Shown here piece by piece: positions 12,410 to 24,240 of a DNA stretch of 64,000 bases (positions are counted from its first letter, which is position 1; the number at the start of each line of letters is the position of its first letter). The DNA is from Gnetum montanum (taxonomy: Eukaryota > Streptophyta > Gnetopsida > Gnetales > Gnetaceae). The notes below the pieces were generated by a model. The model saw only the letters and a list, made by a program, of their open reading frames with translations. It did no database searches and was not told the origin of the DNA. Position numbers and translations under genes: made by a program. The stretch lies in NCBI GenBank assembly GCA_015680685.1, contig MNCI01010115.1, forward strand, positions 194,778-258,777. The letters are read 5' to 3'.

Positions 12410-13895
12410 ACCATTCCTCCTTTAATATCAAATGTAAGGTTTTCTAATTTTCTTATCTTAAATTTGGAATCTTTATGATTTCTACACCATGAAAAAGGTG
12501 ATCATTCCTATAATTTAGCAAATGTTTGGTTAGTAATTCTACTAAATGATTGTCAGTTTGCATATGTTTAGGTTTAATATTTCCCTTTTTTAATTCCTTT
12601 TTGATAAATTAGTACTTAATGTTTTTCTATTTTGATTTGTTGTGTATCAAATGTTCATTTAATAGGGGAATATATAATATATTGTCACATAAGAGTTTGA
12701 TGGGTAAATCTATTTAAAATCCAAGATTATTCATGAGGTTTTTAATTCATAGTACATTTTGGATGCATTAATCTATTGTTATAAACTCTAATTCACATGT
12801 AAAATGGTCAATTAAATTTCTTTTAATGTACAATATATAGCATTGTTTCCATTGAAGATTATTGCTCCCAACGTTGATTTTCTATCATTATGATATCCTC
12901 CCCAATCACCATTTTTATAGGCTCTAATTTATCCATCTTCATTCCCTAATATACTATTCATTTCATATATTTTGGCACATTAATAATAGCTTATAGATGG
13001 GATTATCTTAAATCTTACATAAACTAACATAAGAATGAAGTAACAAATTCCATGTGTGGTTTAGTATGACGTAGAAATCTTATTGATCAAATCATTCTTG
13101 TGTATGTTAAGATATTTACAATGGAAGTTTGTCTTTATTTTTTAAGTTTATATTGTAAGAATGATATGTATTTGTGGTTTTGTCTTTGATGTTGTAGTTT
13201 TCTAATATTAATGTTGCAAATTTAATGTTGTGAACCATGATGTCCTTCTTTTCTTGTTCAACTTGTATTCCTAGAAAGTATTTGAGAATTCCTAGATCTC
13301 ATTTACAATAAATCTTTCATATCTTATTTGAATTCTTGTATTAATTTTTCATTTGTGGCTTTAAACATAAGATAGTTCACATATAGGGATATAATGATTG
13401 AATTTTCCATGTCATGTTTGAAGTAAAGCATTGGTTCAAAGATGCATGATGAGTAATGTTTCTTGAGTAATAATTCATTAATTCTATAAAATCATGTGTT
13501 AAGTACCTGTTTTATCCCATATAATGATTTGATTGATTTGCAAACCTTATTTTCCATACCTTTTAGATTGTATAAACATATACTTTTGCTATCGATTCAT
13601 TTAAAAATGTTGATTTTACATTCATCTGATATGGTTGTAAATTTATATGGCTATGTATACAAAGGAAGAGCTTGATTATTTTTAACCTTACCAATAGTGC
13701 AAAAAATTCATCAAAATCCATGTGTTTCTTTTGCTTGATCTCTTCCTACTAGTCTTGCCTTATGATTGATTATTTCTTCTTTCTCATTCAATTTTATTTT
13801 AAATAACAATTTGTAGTCTATGAATTTATTTTATTTTTTCTTATTTACTAACTTCCAAGTGTTGCTTTTAAGAATATCTTCATATTCTTCAGCCA
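12410..13895 (-). pseudogene. pol: Ty1/copia pol remnant: RT and RNase H
   Basis: Read on minus from 13895 downward, the frame starts AEEYEDILKSNTWKLV, which matches the start of the copia RT domain. LYVNYL near 13380 stands in for the YVDD active site, both aspartates being altered. DLGILKYFLGIQV near 13245-13285 is a copia RT hallmark. GDWGGYHNDRKST near 12900 is the RNase H signature (usually D-W-A-G-x-x-D-R-x-S-T), and the C-terminal LVELLTKHL lies near 12545. At about 12400 a purine-rich run is followed by TGGTCAAAAATAG, a possible start of the 3' LTR. There are many stops and frameshifts. The frame is cut at 13895 by insertion of Tat element B. Confidence 0.75.
13891..13895. repeat. 5-bp left flank of Tat element B (target-site copy)
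   Basis: AGCCA directly precedes the LTR start. Its partner cannot be checked because the right LTR of B is truncated at 38940. Confidence 0.35.
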
Positions 13896-15780
13896 TGAAA
13901 CACCATCGAATTTGGGCTTTTGTGGCTCGACATTAGATCTGCTCAAGCATGGCGGGCCACACAGATTGTGTGGCACACTGGAAGTCCAAACACGCACAAA
14001 GTTTTCTCTAGGATTTTCTATTATGTTCCTCAGCATAGTTAACATAGCATCTAGTTGCAAGGCCAGTTTACACAAATGGAGCATTGAAGGTGGACCATGC
14101 AGTTCCAAAAATTTTCTATCTTTCGGGCCATCCCAGTTGTCGGTCCACTCAAGTACTAGGCTAAGAGCAGTCAAAAGTGTTTAGGATGTGCAAAATAGTT
14201 TAGAAAATTTTCTATTTTTGACCTATTATGCTATGGTACACTACACAACATACACAGTGTAGCAGGCCATGCAGCGTTGAAACTTTTTCTAAGAATTTGG
14301 GTAATTTTGACTTCTAAGGATGCTTGTCCTGTTGCATCTTCAAAGTATGGTCAGCGTGACATGAAAAAATCTAGCAAGTGGCACAAAAGTCATCGTATTT
14401 TGGATGCTACTCTATGCTACGCTACACAACATAGCAGGTTGCCAATGTTAAAAAAATCCTCCCTCAAGATGTTTTGACATGGAAAAGGTACTTCACCATT
14501 CTTCGACCTCCAAAGCTGCCTCTCCCACTTTTCCCTTAGAACATGGCCAAGGTCCCATGGTAGAGCATTGTAGATTAAGTTAAAATTCATGAAAAATTGG
14601 GTGTTATGTTGTGCTATTCTACACAGCGTAGCACAACATAGTAGAGATACCAAGGCTGAAAAGTGTCCTAAGAATGAAATCGGGAGATCTTAGGCTCTTT
14701 TGACGTGGAAAGCATGGTTGCTAGTTTTTGAAGTTGCTTGTCTTACTAGGTCTCAAAATGATATTTTCAATTTTTGACAACATTCGTTTGCAAAGGTGGT
14801 GCTATTCTATGCTACGTTGTGTAGTGTAGCACATCGTAGCAAGCCAGTGTTCATGCTACTTTGCTACGTTGGATAGTGTAGACAGCGTAACACTTGAGAA
14901 GAAGCCTCAGGNTCCCACGTAGCATGAATGTGGATGTGTCACATTGGCATGTTACGCTCAAAGTGTAGTTCCACGCTGATGTGCTATGCTAAATCGAATG
15001 AGAACAATAATACTACATCTACCAAGTTGTGACCATATTTTCCAAACCGCATGTGCTAGAATCCTAGGAACTACCATGTTTTTACAAAAAATTCTTACAA
15101 AAAATGTAAAGTGGAGCCTACGATCCAAGACTATGTCTTCCTTCCTCTTTCGAGTAAGGTCAAGTGTAGGGACAACTTTGGGAATCAACAAGGGGTGCAA
15201 AAAATTAATCAAACTACTGATCTTGGCTATCAAGGAGATGTTGGCATAGATATGACCATTGACGATGAGTTCTGGAACTTCTAGAGATGACCTGAGGCTT
15301 CTTCTCAAGTGTTACGCTGTCTACACTATCCAACGTAGCAAAGTAGCATGAACACTGGCTTGCTACGATGTGCTACACTACACAACGTAGCATAGAATAG
15401 CACCACCTTTGCAAACGAATGTTGTCAAAAATTGAAAATATCATTTTGAGACCTAGTAAGACAAGCAACTTCAAAAACTAGCAACCATGCTTTCCACGTC
15501 AAAAGAGCCTAAGATCTCCCNACTACTATTATGTACATTGATACGCTTCTACTCTTGTGCATGCTACGTTCTTACTTGTTTCAACTTCTACTTGTAATGT
15601 GCTAAAAATATTGTTTGCAAACAGTAATTGAACACCATGTAAGTCCCTGTTTGATCAACTAGACCATTTAGGATTCCCTATTTTTGTTTTCTCTAGCATG
15701 ACCCTCCCATGGACTTGGGGTTAGACTATGCACCTGCTAACCTCTTGGTGTTCCAGCAACCAATGTTTTTAGATACTACA
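13896..15780 (+). repeat. 5' LTR of Tat element B (contains two contig joins)
   Basis: The LTR begins TGAAACACCATCG and ends GATACTACA before the PBS. Positions 13896-14494 align with 38350-38940, the truncated 3' LTR. As given, the LTR is 1885 bp and contains single Ns at 14912 and 15521. If the middle piece 14913-15520 is flipped and its 230-bp overlap removed, the LTR becomes about 1653 bp, matching the 1647 and 1632 bp of the LTRs of C and D. Repeated phrases such as GTGCTATTCTATGC and GTAGTGTAGCAC form short inverted repeats. Confidence 0.85.
14912..15521. other. Contig piece between two single Ns, probably misoriented
   Basis: Single Ns at 14912 and 15521 enclose a 608-bp piece. Its last 230 bases (15291-15520) are the reverse complement of the 230 bases before the first N (14682-14911), with no difference that I can find. 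Flipping the piece turns this into an ordinary contig-end overlap. Confidence 0.9.
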
Positions 15781-15785
15781 GTTTT

Positions 15786-15803
15786 TGGTGCTAGAAGGAG
15801 GGC
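15786..15803 (+). promoter_or_regulatory. Primer binding site of Tat element B
   Basis: TTGGTGCTAGAAGGAGGG directly follows the LTR end after a short spacer. The same site recurs behind other Tat LTR ends in the window. I cannot say which tRNA primes it; it is not the initiator-Met type. Confidence 0.65.
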
Positions 15804-16208
15804 TTGAACCTTCATGTTCCTTCTGTCTGCCATGGGTAGTCTTGTCTACTTTCTATACCCCATCACTAGTAACCTACTAGCATAGACATGATACCCCTGT
15901 GGTTGTCTATGTACTGGTTGGTGCAAATTGGTCCCATGGAACCTTGTAGGACAAAAAGCCCAAAACTATCTACTACGTTAAGATTTTTGTGTCTTGTGTA
16001 GCATAGTAACCCCATTAGTGTAGTAGTATTTCTTAGTGTAGCAAGTGTAATGGTGAAGCTAACCATTTTTTCACCATTTTCAGGCATAGCCATTGTTGGC
16101 CTATTTTCCTTACGACTTTCATATTTACCTGTTTAGCATGAAAATGTACTATTTTTAACCGTTTCTTACACGTATTCCTCCTTCTTACATCTCTTTTATA
16201 TAGGGAAG

Positions 16209-18500
16209 ATGAATCCTACTAGCACTTTGGTTCCCACCATAAGTTTAGAGATGTCCCACTCTATTCAACACATGGGGAATCTCAAGCAACGACTTAGCAC
16301 AACGCGGATACCATAGCAATCTCTTAGATTGCAACATCAATCACCTGAACATATGTCTCATGACGAAGAGCGATACAATTTCTTATGTGAAGAAATCCAA
16401 GCAAAGCTATTGTTAGATCTACATGAATTCAAGGAAAACTGTAACTTTGAAATTATCCACCAGAATGTGAGGGAGTTCCTACGCTTGAGATTGTCATCCT
16501 GCTTACTAAAATGTTTCAATGGCTTTTAAACCAACTTGTGCAATTGAGTGGGTCAAGAGAATAGGACACAACATCCCACTAGGATGAACCTCTTCATGAT
16601 GTGAAAGAGGAGTTAGAATCCCACTATGAAGTTGGTGGCCCTATCTATACCACAGCTACCCCATCTACTTTTGTCTTTTGTTCACATCATTCATAATCTT
16701 CCACCTATTTTGTGACTACCATGACACTATCACAGCCCAGACCCTCCTTGGTGATGAGTAGTCATCAAATGCTATCAATGGAATAGCATGTTGGGCCTTC
16801 AAATTCATTCCCCTTTATCATTCCTTCTCTGTTGATTCAAGTTGTGCATTTGACATTTGTGACACCTACATTGCCCTATGTGCATACCATGCCCACGTCA
16901 CAATCATATATATAAGTCCTGCTTCTCTCATCTCTTCTATACCCATTACACTATTAGTAGTAGGCCCAACCGCAATCGCATGGTGGCTAGCAACATCTTT
17001 TCCTATGGTTTGAGCATATCAGATGTGACATTATGTGCAACCACACATGTATCAAGCATCACATGTGGTGCAACCAACCACGGGGCTATGGGCTACTCTA
17101 GCAACTGGGCATGTAGCCATCCCCACGGCACCACCAATGGTAGTTGCTCTAGTTGGACCACGCATAGGGATGTGGAACACCCAGGCAACCCCACCAGTGG
17201 GAACCACTTCCATAGCACCTCCGGTGGGATTGGTTGCTACACCAGTAGCACCTCCAATTATGGTTGCTCTGATAGCTCCATAAGCAGTCCAATTTGTGCA
17301 ACCTCCTGTAACACCTCTAGGACTGGATCAAGCCTTTTAGCTTATCGAGACCCTCATGGATGAAGTTAAGAGGCTTAAAGCAGCTAGTTTTGAAATGGTC
17401 CAAGTAATGAACTTTTACCATGATGATCTAATTAGCCTAGTTATTCCTCCACTTACATTGCCCCCTAGGGTGTGATTTCCCTAGTTTACAAAATACAACG
17501 GAGAGGGTGATCCAAATGCCCACCTGGTTATCTTCAGATCTAAATCCTTGTTATTACAACCATAACCACATGCTATCATTCATATTTTTTCCATGTCATT
17601 GACTGGAAAGGCTTTGGATTGGTCTTGCATGCTTCCTCATGCATTAATTGCAACATTAGAAGAATTGTTAAGTCAATTTGTGACTTGCTTCAAGTATAAA
17701 TTAAAGTCGGAAGTCACCCTATATCAACTTATGAATGTTAAACAAGAACCACTAGAATGTGTTCAAAAACTTATACAACATTGGGGCACTGCTCTGAATG
17801 AAATCCATGAACTGATCACTAAATCCCATCTACTTGCTATCTTTAAAGGGGCTGTCAATGATTTCATCGAATCTAAGATAGATTACCTAGTGCCACATTC
17901 CCTTAGTCAAGTTTTTTCCCAAACAAAAAGTATACAAGATGTAGTAGAAGCGAGTAAGGACCTAGCTTATGTAACTTACAAAAATGCATACACAAAGAAA
18001 GAGAAAGAAAAGGGAAAGGCCACTATGGCTACTATGACCAATGAAACTAAGCCCAACAACAAACAACCTACCAAAGTGCCTAAAACCACAACCACTACTA
18101 CCAAAGCATCAAGCTCTAACAACACAAGGGTTAGCCAACCTACAACATCGATGGCCATGACACAAACTATGCCAAGGAAAAATTTTGAGTGTAAGGATCA
18201 TTCCAAATATACTCCATTGCCAATTAAGTTATCAGAGCTATTGGACCAACTCTTGAATGATGGGCACATTTAGTTTAAGAAAATGTTAGCAAAAGCCTAT
18301 AAGTGGCACGAGAGATATTGTGAAATCCTTTGTAACCCCTCTATAGGCACACCTAACAAGCATCCTATGCCTAAAAATTTTAGGCTCAAATGATTCTGCA
18401 ACTACCACCAATTGTGTGGTCATGATACCGACTATTTTCTAGCATTAAAAGATGACGTCCAATGAATGATCGATCAAGGCAAGTTGGTCTTTGATGAGAG
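16209..18500 (+). pseudogene. gag: Tat element B gag polyprotein remnant
   Basis: An N-terminal segment opens at ATG 16209 (MNPTSTLVPTISLEM) and runs, past one TAG, to 16529. After a frameshift, a proline- and alanine-rich stretch (17035-17283, with APPVGLVATPVAPP) leads in one frame into the gag core. The core is open from 17593 to 18273 and contains LTGKALDWSCMLP and LLAIFKGAVNDFIESKIDYL, typical of plant Ty3/gypsy gag. After a lysine-rich and threonine-rich linker (18000-18150) the frame passes a TAG at 18271 and ends in a zinc-knuckle-like region near 18396-18485 (CNYHQLCGHDTDYFLALK, then IDQGKL). Tat gags normally keep another Cys near the end of that motif, here Tyr-Phe. The product would have packaged element RNA. 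Element C carries a close relative. Confidence 0.8.
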
Positions 18501-20008
18501 TAGTTCTGTCCAACCTGAAAACTAGTTGATGAATATCTATAAAGATTCGTTGAATGCTAACAGTGTAAGTTACACTATTAATGCCATCAACATTGATGAT
18601 ATTGCTGAATCACAACATGAGAAATTTGTGGTTCATGTGCCTTCCCATGATGCTGAAGCTCTAGTACCAACTAGGTCGTGAACCCCTTTTGTCATTAAGG
18701 TCTCTCCACAGATGTTTGTTACACCATTTATACTTAAAACTACACCACATGCCACTGCAACAACTCAGGAACCTTTCGTTATCAAGGCGCCAAAGCATGC
18801 AAATTCCCTAACTACCCAAATTCCAGTGGTGGGAATGGCATCGTAGCCTTCTCATCCAAGGAAACATGAGGAATGCTTAGTAGATAAGTTGGCTAGAGAA
18901 TGCACTGTATTGGGCCCCCTAAAGCCCACCCCTTTGTCAGTAGTTCCTATGACCTCATCATCAAAAGCCATTGGTATCGACATACACATGCAACCATCAC
19001 CGTTGGATCAAAAATAGTTTACTGTTTAGCCCAAATCCACTCCTCCTTAGGGGATTTTCCTTTTAGGGTGTATAGAAGAAGCAAAAACTAGCAAACAACT
19101 AGATAGTGGACAAAACTTCCTAGATATGCTTTCATAGGTTAGGTAAGCTTTGAAACAACAAAATACACCCCTAAGCTTGTATGATTTAATAATGACTTCT
19201 ATATCACACCGTGAGGCTCTAGTCCATATGTTAGCATCAATCCCTGTTAATGAATACATGCCAGCTGAGGAGGGAGCCATCCATGTTATTATGCTTCCAT
19301 CTGTGGCTAAAGAACCATGGCCAACTCATTGGATTTTTCATGACAAGGCCATCAAATCTAACCCTGAAAAAATTTAAGTGACTATTGCTCCCATGTTTAT
19401 CACGATCCATGTAGGTAAATATAAAATTTGTAGGGTATATGTCGATGACAGGGCTGCAACTAATGTGATTCCATTCCCTATTGTTCACAAGTTGGGCCTG
19501 GTGTATCAAATTAAGCCCAAAATAACTTCTTGTATAAAGTTATTTAACTGGTGCATGTCATGGTTAAAGGAACTATTATGATTAATTTTGTGGCAAGGGA
19601 CCACTTTTCCACTAGCGCAGAATTTATTGTGGTAAAGAAGATGTCTGGATTTAACTTGATCTTGGGAAGATCATGGATAGCCCAATTAAGGGATGTCTCC
19701 TCACCTATACACCAAGAAATCCACCTACCCTATGTGGATGGAGAGGTGGTCATATTTAGTGATGAAGTAGCCCCTTGAGCTATAAACAATATAAACATAG
19801 AGCAAGGGTTAGAGATAGAAATCTCTAAAGCTATATCACGTACCCATACTGAAATCCCATGTTTGGCAAATGAGCTAGTCAAAATCACCAGCTTACACAA
19901 AGAAACCATGTGGGTTGAATTGCCCTTTCGAACAGAAAATGACTTCCAGGTCGTACACCTTACCTAACCTACATCAGGTTAGGAGACAATTGCATGATTA
20001 GGGTCCAC
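18501..20008 (+). pseudogene. pro: Tat element B linker and aspartic protease remnant
   Basis: The frame continues from gag through a low-complexity Thr/Pro-rich linker (about 18520-18880). At 19150-19240 the Tat-typical PLSYDLI-like segment reads TPLSLYDLIMTSISHREALV. The protease itself lies at about 19395-19780. CRVYVDDRAATNVIPF (near 19428-19475) covers the active site, where relatives have D-D/G-G-S/A-A-N, so the glycine after the Asp is lost. The flap and hydrophobic end read FNLILGRSWI near 19650-19680. Stops occur at 19376 and elsewhere, and a frameshift near 19550. The frame is broken at 20008 by the Athila insertion and resumes after 27183 for a few codons. Confidence 0.75.
20004..20008. 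repeat. Left target-site duplication of Athila 2
   Basis: TCCAC precedes the 5' LTR. The right copy at 27179-27183 is TCCGC. The single difference is G to A in a CpG. Confidence 0.85.
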
Positions 20009-20819
20009 TGATGAGCTACGATACCATGTATGTGATATCGCATCCACCATGCGATATCACTTACGCGATATCAAGTCCTACCTCATCTTCTATAAATAAT
20101 AGGAGCCCTTTGTTCCTGATAGTTAGACTTAGACCCTTAGCCAAACACTTGCAGTTTTAGCATTCCAGAGTTAGAATAATTTTTGTGTGCCTGCAGTAGA
20201 AGTCATAGAGTGAATGAATCTTTATTTGAGAAAATTGTACCTAAGCACACATTTTTGTACGATAATAAAGATGAAATTTATGATAAACCTTGCACCATAT
20301 AAATTAAGCTAATTAGTAATTAGTTATTGTTGAATTTTTAATGCTTTCCTAGTTAATTAATCTCTCTCTCAACTTTTGACTCTCTTAGTTAAGTACACTC
20401 AGTACAACTGCTTCAAGCATGCATATAGCACTTGGTAACCCAGTAACGACTAGTGTTTGGTAATACTAGCAGTGTTGCACTAGTTTAGGATGTGTACGGA
20501 AAGTGGGAACAGATATTGGTGTTAGGAACAATTAGAACTTAGTTAGTGAATAGTTAATGTAAGTTAGTCACTTAGTTCTCTTTACCTTCCCTTATTAGCA
20601 TAAGACATTAAAAAGATAAAAGCTATAAAAATTCATATACCTCAAGCTTACTTAACCACACAACCATGACAATAAAAGTAAGTTTGGAAAGATAACGATT
20701 GATTAATTCTGAGTGTTCCATTAAGGTGCATAAGCACTTAGTCCTTGGAGTTCAACCGGATCGCACGTGAAACACTCATATTCATATGGTTAAGTGTAGG
20801 GGTACCTCGCCACTCATCA
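20009..20819 (+). repeat. 5' LTR of Athila 2
   Basis: The LTR runs from TGATGAGCTACG to CACTCATCA, then one T, then the PBS. A TATA box lies at 20091-20098. Compared with the 3' LTR it has about 30 extra bases near the start, containing a perfect 12-bp inverted repeat (20032-20043 and 20049-20060). Confidence 0.9.
20091..20098 (+). promoter_or_regulatory. TATA box of Athila 2 LTR
   Basis: TATAAATA is preceded by CATCTTC; the same context occurs in the 3' LTR at 26447-26454. It marks the U3/R border. Confidence 0.65.
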
Positions 20820-20821
20820 TT

Positions 20822-20839
20822 GGCACCGTTGCTAGGGAC
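20822..20839 (+). promoter_or_regulatory. Primer binding site of Athila 2 (tRNA-Asp type)
   Basis: GGCACCGTTGCTAGGGAC, with a T just before it, directly follows the LTR. It matches the Athila site that pairs with tRNA-Asp apart from transitions at a former CpG and a former CCG, in line with decay at methylated sites. Confidence 0.7.
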
Positions 20840-20959
20840 TTAGTTGTTTCTGCGCTAAATAGAACATAGGAAATCATCCATATCGTTGGAATGCTAGAAT
20901 GAACCCTTAGGGTTAATCAAGGAAAGATAAGACAATGATAAATCACACACTAAACAAGA

Positions 20960-22925
20960 CAAAATTTCTTCTTCTTCACATAAGAGCATTTCACTGCCTA
21001 GGACTAACATAAGAGATAGTCGACAACATAATACATGTACCCAAGGTCCACTAGTTCCTCAATAGTTTCAAGTCGTATATACTCATCATGATGGGTATGT
21101 ACCACCCAATTTCACCTTTATTCTCCACAAAGATGAACAACTGTGTTGGAGAGACTTGGAGGGTAACATAGTGTTGCCTCAAGACAGATCAGTCCCCAAC
21201 ATGCTTCTTCATGCTCTCACATGAATAGGCATGCCACTTTTATACGTGAAATACGTTACATGTGATCATGACACAAGGGACTATCATCTGATAGAAGAAC
21301 AACGTCAAAGAAACTTGCGACAGGAGAGTTACCACACATCCTTGAAGGGTAAATGGCCCCATAATGCCTTGCACATCTTAAGTGAAATTGGGGATGGTGA
21401 ACCTACTTTAACAGGTTCCCCACCAAACAATGTTCCCCCTCCTAAGGATGGTCAAGAGGTGGTGTATCGTAACCTCCACTCCATGGTTCAAAACCCTGGT
21501 TTTGAACCCCAGGAACATGAAGTGTTTAACGAGGGAAAACAAACACACAATAAGGGTGGACATTCTGATCATAATCACAATCAAGGCCAAGACCACCGAA
21601 GAGAAGGTATAAAACACCGTCATGGTGATGGTTCTCCTTCTTCTTCACCTTCATCATCACATTCACCCTCTCCTTCAGTGTCCAGATGTAGTCATAAGAA
21701 AACCAATTGTGAGGATAAAGGAAAATAGAGTGAAAAACATCGATGAGACAGTAAATAACGAGGATGAGGGCACTCTAATGAATCATGGCATGGAAGAAGG
21801 GAGATTAGGGAACTATGTAGACACCAAAAATGCTATGAATGAGATGACCATGAAGAACCCCTACTCGCAACTAGAAGCATGCTAGATATAATGGAGACCG
21901 TAAGAGTTCCCACAAGGCACCAAAAGGATAGTAGGATCAAGTGGTTAGACATGAACAACATCCCATGATTTGAAGGGGGATACAATGATAATTTTCAAAA
22001 TCATTTACAAGAATTCCACAATGCATGTGCCTTGCAAAACATAGAAAACAAATTGCAAAAATTGAAGTTGTTCCCAAGGACACTAGTGAAAGAAGTTAAA
22101 AGCTGGTACTGATCCTTAGAACTGAAATCCATTCGAAGGTGGAGTACAATGTTAGAATTGTTCAATGATAAGTACCAAACGTACTCCCGAGTGTCTAACC
22201 TATGAAAGAAAATCCAAGGATGGAACCAAGAAAATCATGAACCATTGGATGCTACCATGGGCCACTATTATGAACTGTTACATCGTTGCCCTGGCCATGG
22301 TTATTCATAGCAGGATCAGCTATGCCATCTCGTGGATGGACTTAGGCATTAAACAAGAAGAACCCTTAGGACATATGCCCAAGGGAGATTATCAGAGCTT
22401 AGGTCTCATCAAATTCATAGATTGTTAGAGTAAGTAGCCAAGGAAGAAGATCAGCTATGATAGAGAGAAAGTGTGGAGTACAATCGAGATCCTTCCCTCC
22501 ACAAAAGGGGAGTGAGATTTTGTGAGGAGGNGAGCTATGATAGAGAGAAAGTGTGGAGTACAATCGAGATCCTTCCCTCCACAAAAGGGGAGTGATATTT
22601 TGTGAGGAGGAAGAAGAGTCACCACTCAAAGAGGTGGTTAATAGGAAAACTTTGCCACTCCAAAAGTTAATAATAGAAGTATTGACAAAGGTAGACCAAA
22701 TGTGGAACTCCTTGGATAGTAGGTTTGAAACTGTTCTTAAAATTGTAGAGGAGACTAGGGAGCGAGGTAGTGACCATGACAAAAATAAAAAGAGAGAAGT
22801 GGACAATGCACGTAACAAGGGTAAGGGAAAAATAGCCATCACTGAAGACATTGTGGGTTTAGACATGGACAATGACGTGGACATGAGATATGCTAATATG
22901 ACCATCCTAAGGAATGTTGCCCAGT
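20960..22925 (+). pseudogene. gag: Athila 2 gag remnant
   Basis: The N-terminal part reads in one frame from about 21000 past a TGA at 21223 to a stop at 21728 and contains NFTFILHKDEQLCWRDL-type sequence. A His/Asp/Gln-rich tract and a Ser/Pro run follow (21540-21690). The gag core, in other frames, is at about 21960-22430: FEGGYNDNFQNHLQEFHNA and, near 22240, ENHEPLDATMGHYYELLHRC. The C-terminal segment from 22553 to 22925 is open and charged (KIVEETRERGSDHDKNKKRE). A contig join with N at 22531 interrupts the frame and duplicates 78 bp, so part of the breakage is an assembly effect. Athila gags are longer than those of most gypsy elements, which fits. Confidence 0.75.
22453..22610. other. 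Unmerged contig overlap around N at 22531
   Basis: 22453-22530 and 22533-22610 are the same 78 bases with one visible difference (GAGATTTT against GATATTTT), separated by an N and one base. Confidence 0.9.
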
Positions 22926-23399
22926 AATCTCACATCTACAAGAGTCTAGGGTGTATGCACTAAACCCATGACTTAACAAATGACAAGCACCCTGATAGTT
23001 ACCTTATCCCAAAGGTAATCCAAAACAGTTCCATCAACCTTCAACATATTATCCAAGTGGAACCCCACCACAACCCATTGAGCAACATCAATAGTGGAAA
23101 TACCCACAGTCATGGGGGATACCACTACCAAGGCTACAGTACCCCTACTAGCAACCAAATCCATATGGCTACTATGTGCAACATCCAATCTCTCCACGTG
23201 ACTCTATTGGTCACGTTACACCACAAAATCACTACTAAGCTTAGAAGTATTATAGAACTTTTTCTCCTAGGGGAGATAACCCACAAGCATACCATTCTTC
23301 AAATCCATTTACAACTCTCACACCGATGGCTCCATTACCACCCACTCTAGCAATGCAAGGGGAACTCCCTACTCAACTGTAGTAACATAATGCTACGAG

Positions 23400-24240
23400 G
23401 ACTGTGAATCCTCAACCTGCAGTTGGTTCTGAGAACCTTATGAAGAAAAGAGATTTTTTTTAAAACCAATAGTCCAACCAAGCCCTCACAACCACAAGTG
23501 GTTGAACCTCTGAATGCCTCCCCATCAAATAATGTTTCATATCTCCCTTCAAACCAAACACCAAGCTTGACGTATACGATTATGTTAACACATGTCGTTA
23601 CTGACTGGATTAAGGTGGGCCACCTTCCCAGGAAATTCTCTAATCCTGTAAGCCCTCTAATCTATCTCCAGGTCACTAGGAATGAACCCTGTAAAGCACT
23701 TATGGACTTAGGTTTTGGAGTCAACCTAATATCATAAGAGATGTACAAAGCCTAAAACCTGCCTTCATTAAGAAAGAGAAATATTTGCCTAGAGCTAGCT
23801 GACTAGTCCATCATTGTTCCCTTGGGACTAGTGNGCCTAGAGCTAGCTGACTAGTCCATCATTGTTCCCTTGGGACTAGTGGAGGACATCGTTACCACTA
23901 TGTGTGGGTGGTCATACCAAGCTAATTTTGTAGTGATACAAGTATATAACAATAAAGGGGACTTCCCAATAATAATTGTAAGGGCATGGCTAAGTACTGT
24001 AGATGCACATCTAGGAATCCATGATCTTTCCCTAGAGATATCTAAGGAGAACACTTTTGGAAAGATAAAAAAGAAGAAGGTTCCATGCATCGCATACAGT
24101 GACATAGGGTGCAATTGCATGTATAGATCATGGGTTATGCAAAGTTTAACATTGCCTACATGCAATTGGTGTGCACAAGACCTTGCCCTACAAAAGTGCC
24201 TGTATGTAGCAGACACATGATAAAGAGACACATAGTGGCT
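23400..24240 (+). pseudogene. pro: Athila 2 protease remnant
   Basis: An open stretch (23498-23737) ends in KALMDLGFGVNLIS, where Athila proteases have A-L-x-D-L-G-S/A-S/G-V-N-L-I. The fold continues after a stop and after the contig join at 23834 with LGLVEDIVTTMCGW and FPIIIVRAWLSTVDA (the hydrophobic end of retroviral-type proteases, near 23960-24010). The N at 23834 has a 47-bp duplication on each side. Sequence after 24220 no longer matches pol. Confidence 0.7.
23787..23881. other. Unmerged contig overlap around N at 23834
   Basis: 23787-23833 and 23835-23881 are identical 47-mers on either side of a single N. Confidence 0.95.

Noticed and set aside
13848-14184. Overlapping open frames on both strands at the start of the B LTR
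   Set aside because: They run across the copia/LTR junction, are not conserved as frames in the 3' LTR copy (38374-38707 differs in stops and starts), and LTRs are non-coding.
14958-15308. 116-codon minus frame and 87-codon plus frame
   Set aside because: They lie inside the piece between two Ns that appears misoriented, within LTR sequence.
16878-17363. 161-codon Ser/Thr/Cys-rich open frame on +
   Set aside because: Another frame of the same DNA (from 17035) leads directly into the gag core and has the Pro/Ala-rich composition found in gag; this one is its shadow.
22399-22905. 168-codon minus frame with an unknown residue
   Set aside because: It crosses the N at 22531 and its duplicated flanks, and lies opposite the Athila gag C-terminal frame.
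23851-24231. 126-codon minus frame
   Set aside because: It is opposite the Athila protease region, whose + frame carries the recognisable motifs.
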